The notes under the pieces: generated by a model
Databases searched by the model: none
Told to the model about the DNA's origin: nothing
Seen by the model: the letters and a program-made list of their open reading frames with translations, nothing else
Shown here: one piece after another, positions 34,403 to 45,423 of the stretch
How positions within the stretch are numbered: position 1 is the stretch's first letter
Layout: each line of letters opens with the position of its first letter
DNA from: Powellomyces hirtus
Lineage: Eukaryota > Chytridiomycota > Chytridiomycetes > Spizellomycetales > Powellomycetaceae
Direction of reading: 5' to 3'
Length of the DNA: 64,000 nt
Assembly: GCA_025526995.1 (NCBI GenBank)
Contig: JAHLKG010000004.1
Coordinates: 1,550,001 to 1,614,000, forward strand
Program-made: the position numbers and the translations under genes

Positions 34403-34475
34403 GGTCCCATGGCCCAATGGTCAAGGCGCGCGCCTACGAAGCGCGAGATTCCAGGTTCGATCCCTGGTGGGATCG
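34403..34475 (+). tRNA. tRNA-Arg(ACG), copy 2
   Basis: 73 nt, identical in sequence to copies 1 and 3. The upstream seven bases (GTCATCC) match those preceding copy 4. A TTTT run follows shortly after the 3' end. Confidence 0.95.
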
Positions 34476-35367
34476 CTCGCCCTTTTGTCAGGATTGAGTA
34501 GGTAGAATTATTTGTGAAGCAGTCGCGTGAGCGTCAACAGTCGTGCTCCGCGCTAAGCTTTTAGGAAGACGGGACAACTTAATTCTTCCCAGCCGCACAA
34601 CCAAATCCGATTTATAACTAATGACATGTACATGGTTATCATTAGACACAGACATCAACGTTGCATCCCTGTTTGATCACATGTATGCGTGCCGCTTGCT
34701 CGGTTGATTTGGCGTCGTTGCAATAAATATACTTTGGGAAGTACTTGGAACTAATTAACCTGAGCCATTAGTTAGGTAATAACTCGCGTGGCCCGTATCC
34801 CCAGTGGGGCAGACATTTAAAGTTGGTTGACGCGGTTGGGTTTGTTTTTGCTGACGTAAATGTGAAACGGTTGAAGGTCCGCGGCACCCCCCCTCTCCGT
34901 GTTTCAGTCAGTCAGCCTGTCAGTAAACGGGAAAGGTGGAATCTGAAACGCGAGACAATTAATTCCTCTCCCCTGAGGCCCTGAGTCAACAAAGCGGAAA
35001 TTATTACTTTTGAATTCACAGGCGCCTCCCTCCTAGTCACACTTACAGTCACAGTCACAGTCACAGTCACAGTCACAGTCACAATCGCAGCATTGACTGG
35101 ACTCTGAGCCGTCCGTCCTGTCTGTGGGGTTGGTGAGTGAGTGAGTCGGTTGGTCGTCGGCTGGCTTTGTACGCGCATGGACTGTACAACTAAACATCAT
35201 CCTTTCCATCTCCAGCCGCTTACTCCCACTACTGTATTACTTCCCAAGTTATTTATCATCACCAAGTTTGTTGGTCAGTACCTGCTAGTTCGTGAGTTAG
35301 TTACAAGTCCTCTTTTTTTCTTTCGTATTGGCAAAGGCACATAGTCCTTTGTTGATTCACACTGAGG
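34476..35367. other. Upstream region of chitin-synthase-like gene
   Basis: No gene seen. Contains a CAGTCA hexamer repeat at 35045-35083, GAGT repeats near 35130 and a TTTTTTTC tract just before the ATG at 35368, consistent with a long promoter or leader. Confidence 0.45.
35045..35083 (+). repeat. CAGTCA hexanucleotide microsatellite
   Basis: Six to seven tandem CAGTCA units about 290 nt upstream of the chitin-synthase-like start codon. Confidence 0.9.
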
Positions 35368-38300
35368 ATGGGTAGCGACGCTTCTCAAGGAGGAGGAGGA
35401 GGAGGAGGAGGAGGAGGAAGACGAACCCCGCCCACCGACGAGCAGCTCTTGACTGAATACGGTCTTCCGCTACGAAACCAAGACAACGCCAACCTCTACA
35501 CCACCACAACTATCACCAGTTCACCCTCGTCACTAGCATCTTTATCATCTCCCAGCAACAGTATCAACAACATCACCACCACCAGCAACAGCAACACTTA
35601 CACCAACAATAGCAACCACACCAGTTCCTATCGTCCGTCGTCCGTGCGGGACTCTTCACAGTCCAGGAAGCGAAAGTTGTCCGGCGGAGCCAAGGACAAT
35701 CCGATGGCTATCGACCCAACCATCTTGGCCCGCGAAGGCAGCGTGCGGAGTTCGGGCGCTACCTGGGAGGAACCCCTGTCGACGCTCAGCCGACAACCGT
35801 CGTCATGGATCAACACCAGCAGCGTCTTTTCCAAGTTTGCCCGTGTCATCACGTTCCCACTCCCGGACGCTCTTCTGAGAGTCTGTGGCATGCGCACTCC
35901 GCAAACCAGGCAAGCCTGGCGCGAAAAGGTTGTGATTTTTAGCTTGGTCCTTCTCATATCCGGCATCTTCATCTTTGTCGTCGACTTTCTCGGCTCGCTT
36001 CTCGCACCAGCCGACACCGATTTCACGCTCTCGGATCTGCAACAGACGCAGTACGTGGGCGTGCAAGGACGAGTAGCAGATTTTTCTACTGCCCAGTCCC
36101 CATTGGCCGCTGAAATCAAGGCCGAAATTGAAGAATACAAGGGACTCGATGTATCCCCGTTGTTCCCCACCTTCCCGCTTCTGGCCCATCCACCCAACAC
36201 AACCGATCGGTTCGTCGATCCTGATATCATGGATGTCGTGGGTGCACAGGGCGATGCCGCAGACAACTGGTTGACCGCTCGTCTCGCCATCGATGATGGT
36301 TACGGCGTTAATGCGACCAGAAGAAGATTGGACCGTTGCCCGTCTCCTGTCGGCGCCGAGGAAAAGTCTTGCCAGTGCTTTACGACAAGCGCATTGCCAT
36401 TAGTGGATGAGAATGCCATCGGATGTATGTGTACAACTTGCTCCTCTCACATCACCGGTCGTTGCCGCCCTGAAAATGCTAACGCACTGTGCTTTTAGAT
36501 ATCATGCACGACCGGGAGACAATCCAATACGAAAACAACAACTTGGCCACAACAAAGGCTCTGGTAGTGATCGACTCGTTCGTTTACGACGTCACCTGGT
36601 ACCTTCGGATAGCGACGGGGTGGGGCTCAAACAGTTACGACATCAACAACAATGGCACCGTGTCAATCAACGGGACGGTCATCGACGGGCCTAGATCGGA
36701 GCAGGGTCTCAGCTCAACGTTCAATACCTCCACCATGTTTCTGCCGGCAGACATGACCACAGCCCTCCTGGCTAACCTCGGAGGCGATGCGACGGCAGAG
36801 TTCGATCGCATGCCGAACCGCGCGCAGCGCATCCGCGTCATGAACAAGCTCATGTTTGCGGGGGTGCTCGACGAGGCGATACCGCCGAGCGTGTCGCGCA
36901 TGAACCCCATCATGCTCGCCATCGGAGGGTACGTGTACCTGGTATACGTCATCAAGATCTCAATGACCCTTTCGCAGGGATACAAATTGTCACGCGGCAA
37001 AGTTGGCGGGCCGTCAACGCCTTTCAATGTAATCTTTATCCCAGTGTACAACGAGGAAGCAGTGACCATCCAGAAGTCGATTGAATCAGCGGTCAGCAGT
37101 GACTATGCTTCCGATCGGAAACTGCTCTTTGTTGTTGTCGATGGTTTGGCCGTGCAGCCGGGATCTTACCGCGATACCGCAACGGCCGTTACCGGGATTC
37201 TTGGATGCGGCGACAAGTTCCCGCCAGAGCACGAGTACGTGTCAGTCGGCGTCGGCGCTCGTCGGAACAACATTGCGCGGATATACGCCGGCAAGTTTAC
37301 AGCAACCACCAAAGAGGCACCGCAGATCCCTTACGTCGTCGTCGTCAAGTCCGGACTGCGCCACGAGACGCGGTTGCCGGGAACGCGCGGCAAACGGGAC
37401 TCAATGCTGATTTTGATGAACTTTCTCAAAACCATATTGTCGAGCCCGAAAACCGTCAGCAACAGCCACAAAATGAATCTGGGTCCACTAGACCAGGCAC
37501 TCTATACGGCATTGACTAAAGATTTGGGACTGGACCCGCGCGAGTTTGAATACCTGACTGTCCTCGACGGGGACACATTCGTTGCCCCCGACGCCATTAC
37601 CACGCTCGCAGGGACGCTGCATCGGGAGCCCAAGCTCATGGCGGTCCACGGTTACATTGCACCGGCGCCGCTGCTCACCAAAACCACGTTTGCGACCATC
37701 TTGCAGAGATACCCATGGTACCACACGCACCATCTCGCACCCGCTATGGACTCTGCCTTCGGCACCGTCGGACGCGCCTGGTCCGGTGGCTTTGCGCTGT
37801 ATCGGATTGTGTTTCCGAGTACGATTGACGGAGACGGCCACCGAGTCCCTTGCCTCGTCAACGCCAACGTCGTGGACGCCTTCTCGGTGACGCCGCGCTC
37901 AATGCATGACCGAAACCGATTTCTTCTTGGGGAAGACAAGGCGCTCGCCGGCATTCTCCTCGCGCACCACCCGCGATGCAACAAGCTCGAATACTGCTCC
38001 AGCGCGGTGGCGTACTCGGAAGTTCCAACATCCTTCCGAGCGGCTATGTCGCAGCAAGTCCGGGCCTACAACGCACGACTTCACACGCTTCTCCACCTCT
38101 TTGCCCGATCGCCCCGCTTCATGATCCGCAGCGCAGCAATGTACGAAGTCATTGCGATGGTGCTGGCGCCCGTTGGATGGGGGATGCTGAATTTTATGAA
38201 TTTCCGGACTTTCTACTACCTGCACTTCATGAAATGCCCGTCCATCAAGCTCAGTCACAGCGATGTGCTGATCAACATTGCGATTACCTGCCTGTTCGTC

Positions 38301-39497
38301 CTGCAGGCGGTGCTGTTTATTTCCCGGATGAATTTCAAGAGCGTGATTCCGGTCTTTCTCCATCACTTTATCGGAGCGTACCTCTTCCACATGGTCTTGC
38401 CGGTCATGGCTCTGTGGAAAATGGATCGCTTGAAATGGAGCGACACGGTCGTGGTGGAGGGTGCTGCTCCGGTCCGCTTCCACGGCGCGGACGAGATTCC
38501 CGATGAAGGAACGGGCACGCTCAAACCAGCGTTGAGAACCAGAGACAAGCGAAAGTTCTCCGATGCCGATTCTCCGGGAATGTCACCCATCACCGTCCCC
38601 CCACCGTCATATACACCCATGTCGGAACAGACCCTGACCGTGGACTCTGCCTTTCTGAACATGTTTGACGGCCTCACCAGCAGCACAGCAACCCGCAGCG
38701 CAAGCACCAGCCGAACCACCTACAGTTCTGAAAGAAGCAGCCAGCCGCGCTCATCTCAGTCGCATCCCGTGTCCGTGACCATGACCATGAACCGGTACCA
38801 CAACAACTATTCCCCGCACTGGTCCGTGTCCTCGGACGCCGACACGGTCAAGTCAGGCTCGGCCGAGGGATCTTCGGTCAGCCGCGCGCGGACAGTTCCC
38901 CCGAGACTCGAAACCGCAGTGCCCAAGTTTCAAAGAACCTCCTCCCACAGTCTGGACTCGGCCGCCACGGAAGCCATGACCCCGCGATCCATGACCCTGT
39001 CACGCGCCGACCGCCCACCGTCCGATATTCTAACCCCGAATTCTGCATCCCTGAGTCGCCGCCCTACCACGAACCACCACCAGCAGACCAACAACTCGCT
39101 CCTCCGCACGACGCTCAACCGGTTCACCAACTCCTCCGACGTCACGCAACGCAATTTCCCGCGCGTCGTCTCCGACGCGCTGTCCTCCCGCTACCACTCG
39201 GGAACCAACAGCACCCGAACAGGCGTCACCACCACGTCCGCCCGCTCATCCGCCGCCTCCACAACCATCCTCAGCACCACCGCCGATGGGAACGAGACCG
39301 ACACCCGCCTCCACGACCTCCGCGCTGCCATCCGGGAAGAAGTCCGCTTCCACCTCATCCACGATGGAGCCCGCACCGCCGACGATGTGTGCGATATGCT
39401 AGCCATACGCTTTGGAGATCGTGTCGTTGACGATTTTGGACTGTATATTGATGAATGTACCGAAGAGTACCTCTTTGAAGCCATGGCGCTGTCATAG
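35368..39497 (+). CDS. Chitin-synthase-like GT2 glycosyltransferase with b5-like and DEK_C-like regions
   Basis: Two exons (35368-36424, 36499-39497) encode 1351 aa. Layout: poly-Gly and Ser/Thr/Asn-rich N-terminus; TM near residues 190-215; a cytochrome-b5-like stretch (VVIDSFVYDVTWYL, about 374-388); TM near 490-510; GT2 core with FIPVYNEE (532-539), VVVDG, TVLDGDT and LLGEDKAL (828-835); three more TM segments; a ~300-residue Ser/Thr/Arg-rich region; and a C-terminal helical domain like DEK_C (EEVRFHLIHDGARTADDVC). The arrangement fits fungal class IV/V-type chitin synthases, which make cell-wall chitin at the plasma membrane. Where these have QRRRW, this protein reads QQVRAYN (about 871-877): the Trp and two Arg are replaced. 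It may be catalytically altered or use another sugar; function beyond GT2 is inference. Confidence 0.82.
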
Positions 39498-39858
39498 CAG
39501 CAGGCAAAAGAAGACATACGACACTTGCCCCCTTTTACATAGGCGTGTAGCTTACATAGTATAGGTAGCCAGTTTCGCTGTAGCTCTGTCTCAACTCCCC
39601 TCCCTTTCCCCTTTTCTCACTGTGTTTTCCGGGACTGTAACTGAATAACGTATGCATATATGCTCGTAACTCATTTGTCGACTATTTTTTATCTTCTCGC
39701 CCACGCCAACCGTCAATGTCGTCTCTGGTGCACTGTTTGGCAGGATCCCACAGTGATACGTTGGATAGATGGCGGTCCCCTCGGTGCCTTCCGAGGTGAT
39801 CCGCTTTTAAATGATTATTTTTGGACTTGACTCTTGCAACATCTAGCCTCACATCAAA
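39498..39858. other. Intergenic, no gene
   Basis: 3' UTR of the chitin-synthase-like gene and 5' flank of tRNA-Arg(ACG) copy 3. No coding signal. Confidence 0.5.
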
Positions 39859-39931
39859 GGTCCCATGGCCCAATGGTCAAGGCGCGCGCCTACGAAGCGC
39901 GAGATTCCAGGTTCGATCCCTGGTGGGATCG
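39859..39931 (+). tRNA. tRNA-Arg(ACG), copy 3
   Basis: 73 nt, identical to copies 1 and 2 (anticodon ACG, all stems paired). A T-rich tract (TTTATTCTTTTTT) follows the 3' end as Pol III terminator. Confidence 0.95.
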
Positions 39932-40782
39932 CTTTATTCTTTTTTGCAAATTCGAGTGGACCACGTGACTGCCGATTCCTTCGAATCTTGGAACAGTCGG
40001 TGACGCCTCATGGAACACGAACACCGAGGACCCTTATAGCCAACTTGACAGTGGCTGGGACGCCGTTTCCAATGAAGGGGGTTGCCGCTGAACTTGTTTT
40101 TCGCGGAATTTTCCATGTACCACTACCGAGTTCCGGCCGACCACAGTTCAGTTCGTACCACTGGCCATTTCACGACTTGGGTCGTGGAGCCAAGTCGGGA
40201 AAAGTTCTGCTGGACACAAAATTTATCCGCATCTCCGCCACCGAAAGCCTTGCGACGGCAGCGCCTTCAAAGTCCACCCCGCCCCGCTGGCTAACAACGC
40301 CTATTCGCAGTCAAAAATGGAATATTACCGTATACCGCTACAGCGTACACAGAGCGAGATCACACCTTGTCACTTGACAGCGGTTGTACGCTGCAGAGCC
40401 TTGTATGTGTGTTGTGTAGCTTGTAGAAGTAGCAATACTCTACCTCCCCTTCTCAGCGCGGGGCCCCTGTACTTTGAAACACGAAACGCGCACTTCCACG
40501 AACGCTACGTAAGCCAACGCATTTCGCGCTTCGTACGCACATCTCCGTTCGTTCCCAAGTTCTGCAACCTCACTCCCTTTTTTTTCGCCCCCGCAGAAGA
40601 GAGAAAAAATGGCGAAAAAAAGCGAATGGTCCACAAATGTGGTAATGAACTAGTTCCGGCGGTGATGATGACGGATCGGTGGGAGTATAAAGAGAGCAAT
40701 AAGGGTCCTTGTCTGCCCCTCCTTCCCGTGTGTGTGTCCAAACCTCCCACTTTTCAGTTCGTTCTCCTCCTTCGTTTCCGTA
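39932..40782. other. Upstream region of CotH-like gene
   Basis: No gene seen. A TATAAA element sits at 40686-40691; the leader before the ATG is C/T-rich. Confidence 0.5.
40686..40691 (+). promoter_or_regulatory. TATA box of CotH-like gene
   Basis: TATAAA, 97 nt before the chosen ATG at 40783. The in-frame ATG at 40732 is less likely because only the second gives a clean signal peptide. Confidence 0.5.
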
Positions 40783-42519
40783 ATGCGCGCCGTACTCTTG
40801 TCACTTGTTGCACCAGCCCTTTGCGGTCTCGCTGCCGCCGGGCCCGTCACATTCAACGTGCTGTCCTTCTCCACCGCCACGTCTGTGCTGGTCGGTGGAG
40901 TGGAGACCCCGCTCAAAGCCGCCGACCCGACTCAACCCTTGTTCTCCGGCATTGTGGAGACGGGTGCGGCGACGACGTACAAGTATGTCGCTGACGGTGT
41001 GGCTGAACCGTTCGAGCGCACCCTCAACACCTCCATGAGCTACACGTTCAACGAGTTTTATAATCGCACCCAGACGAGTGTCAAGCTCCCGCCCTTCCCG
41101 CAACCGTTCCAACCCGAACCGATCTGGAACCGGGATATTGCCAAACTGCCGCTCTACGACGACTCGTACGTCCCCACCGTGCACATCACCGCCCCCGCGG
41201 CCGAAGTCGAGACGTTGCAAAAGACCTTGATCTCCACCGTCATATCCACCTTCACCATCTACCTCAAGAACCAGACTGTCACGATCCCGGGAACCCGGTT
41301 CGCCTACCACAAGGACAAGCCCACCTACGAAACCAAACGTGGCCTCTCGTTCGCGATGCCGGCGGACAAGACCTTGTTTGGCCGCCAGTACTTTAAATTC
41401 CGCGACATGAACACGGACGAGACCAAAGTGAGGCAGTACCTCCACACCGACCTCGCGCGCGCGATTGGACTCACCCCGCCCCGGGAGCGGCCAGTGCGCG
41501 TCTACGTCAACAAAGCCCCCTATGGTCTCTACGCAATGAACGACTTCCACACGATGGATAACGTGACCAACACGTTGGAGACATGGGCGGTCAACCATTT
41601 CCATAAGGGCGTCGCACCGGAAAAGCTCGGCTTGATCTTTGACGCCGGATCCGGATCCGACTGGGTCTACAAAACGGACGACCCGACCGCCTACACCGGT
41701 CTCAAATCCGATATCCCGACCCAGAACGTCGCGGACCTCATCCCGGTGTTCAAGCAGGTTGCTGCGCTCGGCACCGACGCCTCCGACGCCAACGTGGCTG
41801 CGCTGGCCACCCAAGTCGACATTGAGACCGTTCTCCGCGTGTGTGCCCTCGAATACCTCACGTCCAACTGGGATGGGTTCTGGAAGGGCAGCACAAACTA
41901 CATTGTCTACAACGACCCTGTCGTCAAGAAATGGACTCTTATTCCCCAGGACTTTGATTCCGCGCTTGGCATGGACCTCCATAACGACACTGCGGCGTCG
42001 TCGTACAAGGACTGGGAAACAGCAACCTTGTCCCCACTTATCAACAACGTCCTCAAGAACCCCGCCCAGCGCGCGCGATTCGAAACGATTCTCAAGGCCA
42101 TTGTGCAGCGCCTCTTCAACCCCGTCGCGTTCAACCGCCGCGCCGAACCCTTCTTCCAGCAGATGTACCAGGATATCGCATGGGACTTCCAAACCCCGGT
42201 CTACACGGTCGGTAAAGCCACCTACGGCAACATTGAGAACGCAAACGACGTGTTTTATAACAACGCCACAGGACTCCTCGCGTGGGTCCGCCAGCGCGCC
42301 GAAACGGTCACCAAGGAATTCAACTTCCAGTGGGACACGGTCATCCAGGAACCACCCGCGGAGGAAACAGAGACCCCTGCCCCCGCCGGTGGCCCCACTG
42401 AACCAGGAACCACTCCCGTGGGCCCCGGAGCTCCCACAGCAAAGAACAGCGGTAGCCGCGTAATGGCGACCAGCGGCCTCTTTGCGGCCATCTTGGCCGC
42501 GGCTATTACCATGCTGTAG
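40783..42519 (+). CDS. CotH-type atypical kinase/spore-coat-like protein, secreted, GPI-anchor type
   Basis: A single exon encodes 578 aa. The N-terminal signal peptide is MRAVLLSLVAPALCGLAAAG. The CotH fold is recognised by FGRQYFKFRDMNTDETKVRQ, YVNKAPYGLYAMNDF, the central LTSNWDGFWKGSTNYIVYND and WTLIPQDFDSALGM, where the Asp residues correspond to the family's catalytic/metal region. A Pro/Thr/Glu-rich stalk and a C-terminal hydrophobic tail (SGLFAAILAAAITML) preceded by small residues suit GPI anchoring, so the protein is probably on the cell surface. Several N-X-S/T sites (NTS, NRT, NQT, NVT, NDT, NAT) support secretion. CotH proteins are protein-phosphorylating in bacteria and surface proteins in zygomycete and chytrid lineages. 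The role here is unknown. An antisense frame of 574 codons is considered an artefact of codon usage. Confidence 0.87.
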   Translation: MRAVLLSLVAPALCGLAAAGPVTFNVLSFSTATSVLVGGVETPLKAADPTQPLFSGIVETGAATTYKYVADGVAEPFERTLNTSMSYTFNEFYNRTQTSVKLPPFPQPFQPEPIWNRDIAKLPLYDDSYVPTVHITAPAAEVETLQKTLISTVISTFTIYLKNQTVTIPGTRFAYHKDKPTYETKRGLSFAMPADKTLFGRQYFKFRDMNTDETKVRQYLHTDLARAIGLTPPRERPVRVYVNKAPYGLYAMNDFHTMDNVTNTLETWAVNHFHKGVAPEKLGLIFDAGSGSDWVYKTDDPTAYTGLKSDIPTQNVADLIPVFKQVAALGTDASDANVAALATQVDIETVLRVCALEYLTSNWDGFWKGSTNYIVYNDPVVKKWTLIPQDFDSALGMDLHNDTAASSYKDWETATLSPLINNVLKNPAQRARFETILKAIVQRLFNPVAFNRRAEPFFQQMYQDIAWDFQTPVYTVGKATYGNIENANDVFYNNATGLLAWVRQRAETVTKEFNFQWDTVIQEPPAEETETPAPAGGPTEPGTTPVGPGAPTAKNSGSRVMATSGLFAAILAAAITML

Positions 42520-43361
42520 ATTCACCGTAGGTCATCTTAGCGTAGCCTTATATGCGCTGTGGTCGTTTTGGATTCGTGTTTCCGTAGTTATTTTTGTTTG
42601 AACTTTTACTTTACTGTCGATATTATTGAATGAAACGTCCTATTATTACAACCGTTTGTCAACTGAGCCTACTTGTATCTCCGACCGATAGTTGCTGATG
42701 CCCCGAGTGAAACGAATCAAAACATGCGCCGTAGAGCGCTAGGGGTGGCCAATCCTCAAAGACCGGACTTGTAGATATTTCTCCATCCAGCATCACAAAT
42801 CACACAGATCTCCGACCGATAGTTGCTGATGCCCCGAGTGAAACGAATCAAAACATGCGCCGTAGAGCGCTAGGGGTGGCCAATCCTCAAAAACCGGACG
42901 TGTAGATATTTCTCCATCCAGCATCACAAATCACACAGACCGTTCGTCACCTTTCATTTCAACTCATACCCTCAGGCGCGGGACCGTTCGTGATACCGTA
43001 ATCGGTAGCTGCAGGCAGAGGACTTTCCGAACCTTACGAAAACATTGACCTCCGTGTCAGCTCTCGCGAACAATAACGAAAGGGCCACATTTCAAGATGA
43101 CATCGCAATCACTCAGGACTGCAACGATATTCACAGCGACGTGACCGTAGCTCTCGTTCGAGAGATGTATCACATCTCGCCCATACCGCTGGCTTTCGTG
43201 ACCCCAGACCAAGACATGGTGACCCAAAACCAAAATTCCGCTATGGACGAAGCGCTCTGGCACTCACATCATGAGAATTGAATGACAGTTACAATATGAA
43301 TGGGTCTCTTTTTCTCAAGCCACCCTACCCAACGCAGTAATGCAAAAACCAAAAGTTAAAG
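42520..43361. other. Intergenic with a tandem duplication
   Basis: Contains the 132-bp tandem duplication at 42676-42939 and an unsupported 78-codon frame at 43045-43281. No gene is supported. Confidence 0.45.
42676..42939 (+). repeat. 132-bp tandem duplication
   Basis: Units 42676-42807 and 42808-42939 are nearly identical; the differences seen are AGACC/AAACC and CTTG/CGTG near their ends. The unit contains CGCCGTAGAGCGCTAGGGG, with no open frame of note. Confidence 0.9.
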
Positions 43362-43434
43362 CGATCCCACCAGGGATCGAACCTGGAATCTCGCGCTTCG
43401 TAGGCGCGCGCCTTGACCATTGGGCCATGGGACC
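43362..43434 (-). tRNA. tRNA-Arg(ACG), copy 4
   Basis: 73 nt on the minus strand, identical to copies 1-3. The 5' flank (GTCATCC) is shared with copy 2 although the genes are on opposite strands. A TTTTGGTTTTT terminator follows on the minus strand. Confidence 0.95.
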
Positions 43435-43798
43435 GGATGACGCACCACTCAGTTATATGGCCTGGATCGCACCATGCGCTAATTGCGCTTGTCCTTTTGT
43501 CCGTACCAACTCCGCCCTATCGAGGCGTAGTGAGCTAGGGTACTTGGGCAACACCAGAGCGCAAACGAACACAGCGGGAGGAGTCTCTTTCGCCTCGTCT
43601 CCGTCCCGCTCCCTGTCCAATACATGCGAAGTGATTAGAGGCATACGCCGAGCCCCGAAAACATGACAGACATTGGAGAACGTCGAGGTTCAGCACTACC
43701 ATTGGAGCATTCATCAAGTGGATTGTTCGATGTTTCTCCAAAAGGATAATTGCGATCCCATCCGGGGGAGCATTGCTGGTGCATAAAAGAGAATCATG

Positions 43799-43871
43799 CG
43801 ATCCCACCAGGGATCGAACCTGGAGTCTCGCGCTTCGTAGGCGCGCGCCTTAACCATTGGGCCATGGGACC
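43799..43871 (-). tRNA. tRNA-Arg(ACG), copy 5 (variant)
   Basis: 73 nt on the minus strand. It differs from the other copies at two sites, one in the D loop (TTAAGG for TCAAGG) and one in the variable region (GACTC for GATTC). All stems remain paired and the anticodon is ACG. The T-rich terminator downstream (TTCTCTTTT on the minus strand) is weaker than at the other copies. Confidence 0.93.
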
Positions 43872-45129
43872 GTGATGCACGATCCTGGAGAGCTGGGCAT
43901 CAGTATGTTGATTCCGCTTTTCCGCAGTCTTTCCCTCCACTCTGTTTCCTGAAAAAGCCTCTCTCCTTCCCGTTGATCCATCGTCCGTTCGATCGCACAT
44001 GAACGTCGCATCCTGACATTCTTTGCTCTTCGGATTTGGATGGAAGGAAACAGGTCGCGGGGGATGTGGTGCACCAGTTCGTCTGGTTAGAAATCCCTTC
44101 GACAGCCTCTACCCACCGCTCGTCGTAGCGATGAACTCTGTCCGATGTTTCCGCATCGAATGTGGTGTTCGATAAGCATATCTCCACCCTTTGTCCTCGC
44201 CAGCAAACCGCAGAGTTCTAAGAGAGGTTAGCAGCAACCCGTCTCGTTGTCGCAGCACCCATATCTTTCGGACCTCGTCGTCGGAAGGCACATAGTACTG
44301 CCCGCTACAGGATTTTCACTACCTGGTTGTTGCTCCATGTCACGCCCTCTCGGCAAGGCAAGCAATCGGATTTACAGTGGGAGCGTTGCGTCGACCGCTG
44401 AACGAAAAGAGCTCAAAACCTGCGATGGCGAGAAGATGGTCCAATCAGATTTGCGTCCGGGGTGCGACTTGCCCAGTTGGTGTCTCTCGCCGATGCTCTT
44501 GCGTAGCAGCGTTCCCGCTTTTCCAGAAACGGTAAAGAGAATTTAGATGCGGCAAGATTGGACGCCAGGAAAGTGTACGTTTACGGTAGTCCCCGGGTTC
44601 ACGCGCATGGATGGTATCGCGTCGGCTGCCCCGAAATGGGGAACCTCTCCACTTTCGGGTCGCGCCTAAAGCTTCCCAGCTCGCATAATGCCCCACTTGA
44701 CTATTTCCTGTGTAGAAGTGCTTGTCTCCGGGTTCTGAAGTATCTATGCGATGTAATCGTTGTTGGCACGTGAGCTGGTGCTTTATGACATGCCCATGTG
44801 CTGTCCACCCACCCGTGAACATGGAGGCCTTCCAACGATCAGGTGTTGGAACCGTGGCCCAAAGGATTACAAAGCAGAGATCAATCAAGGAGACAGGAGA
44901 CAGACGCGATGCGTGCTACCGTTTTACAAATGTTTATAATTGTTATTCTCAAGAAAGGTAGAAAGTATGTACAAGAAAGGGGGTTTCCATGTGAGGGCTC
45001 AGCAGGACGACCAGCAGCAGATGGCTCTCGCACGGTCTAGGTATGCATCAAACGAAGAAGGTCGACGGGATCACAAAGAACAACTGCAAAATAGTGGGAG
45101 CGCAAATGTTCTTCGTAGGTGTGTACTTC
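43872..45129. other. Intergenic, no gene supported
   Basis: About 1.26 kb with only short overlapping frames on both strands. None has a recognisable motif or splice pattern. Confidence 0.4.
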
Positions 45130-45423
45130 TCAGTGCATGGCAGCCCAAACACCAAACTCTGCGGGCAACTTAGTGTGCATGGCGGCGCCTCCCGGTCCTG
45201 TGGCACCAGCGGTTGTCCGGCCGGCCATGGACGTGGCAAAGCTAGTGTAAGACAGGGAGCGCTTGAAGCTGTCGAGCAGGGAGGAAGAGGTGGAAGGGGA
45301 GGTGAGGGAGGACGAGTTGGGCGAGTCGGAAAGGGACGAGACAGAGTCCCGGCGAAGCTGCTTGGCAGGAATAGTGATGGGGAGAGAGTTTGCGTGCTGG
45401 GAATGCATGATGTGTGCGTGCAT
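45130..45423 (-). CDS. Small Ser-rich hypothetical protein, 97 aa
   Basis: A single exon. It starts MHAHIMHSQHANSLPITIPA, continues through a Ser-rich middle (SVSSLSDSPNSSSL...TSSSLLDSFKRSLSYTSF), and ends in a small-residue, Gly/Ala-rich tail (RTTAGATGPGGAA...AEFGVWAAMH). The 5' leader on the minus strand is C/A/T-rich (CACATCTCTTCACCCAAAAGTCC before the ATG), as in the other small genes here. A TTATAA element lies about 170 nt upstream. A second ATG at codon 6 may be the real start. No family is recognised. Multiple Ser sites suggest phospho-regulation, which is inference. Confidence 0.45.
   Translation of the reverse strand: MHAHIMHSQHANSLPITIPAKQLRRDSVSSLSDSPNSSSLTSPSTSSSLLDSFKRSLSYTSFATSMAGRTTAGATGPGGAAMHTKLPAEFGVWAAMH

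Noticed and set aside
40801..42525. 574-codon open frame antisense to the whole CotH gene
   Set aside because: It mirrors the CotH frame exactly and arises because the sense gene avoids codons whose complements are stops. Its product is compositionally odd, without domain or leader.
43045..43281. 78-codon frame downstream of the tandem duplication
   Set aside because: No TATA box, leader or recognisable feature; composition neutral.
43752..43775. Sequence resembling the tRNA-Arg(ACG) 3' end (GCGATCCCATCC)
   Set aside because: Only about ten bases match; no stems or anticodon. Not a tRNA.
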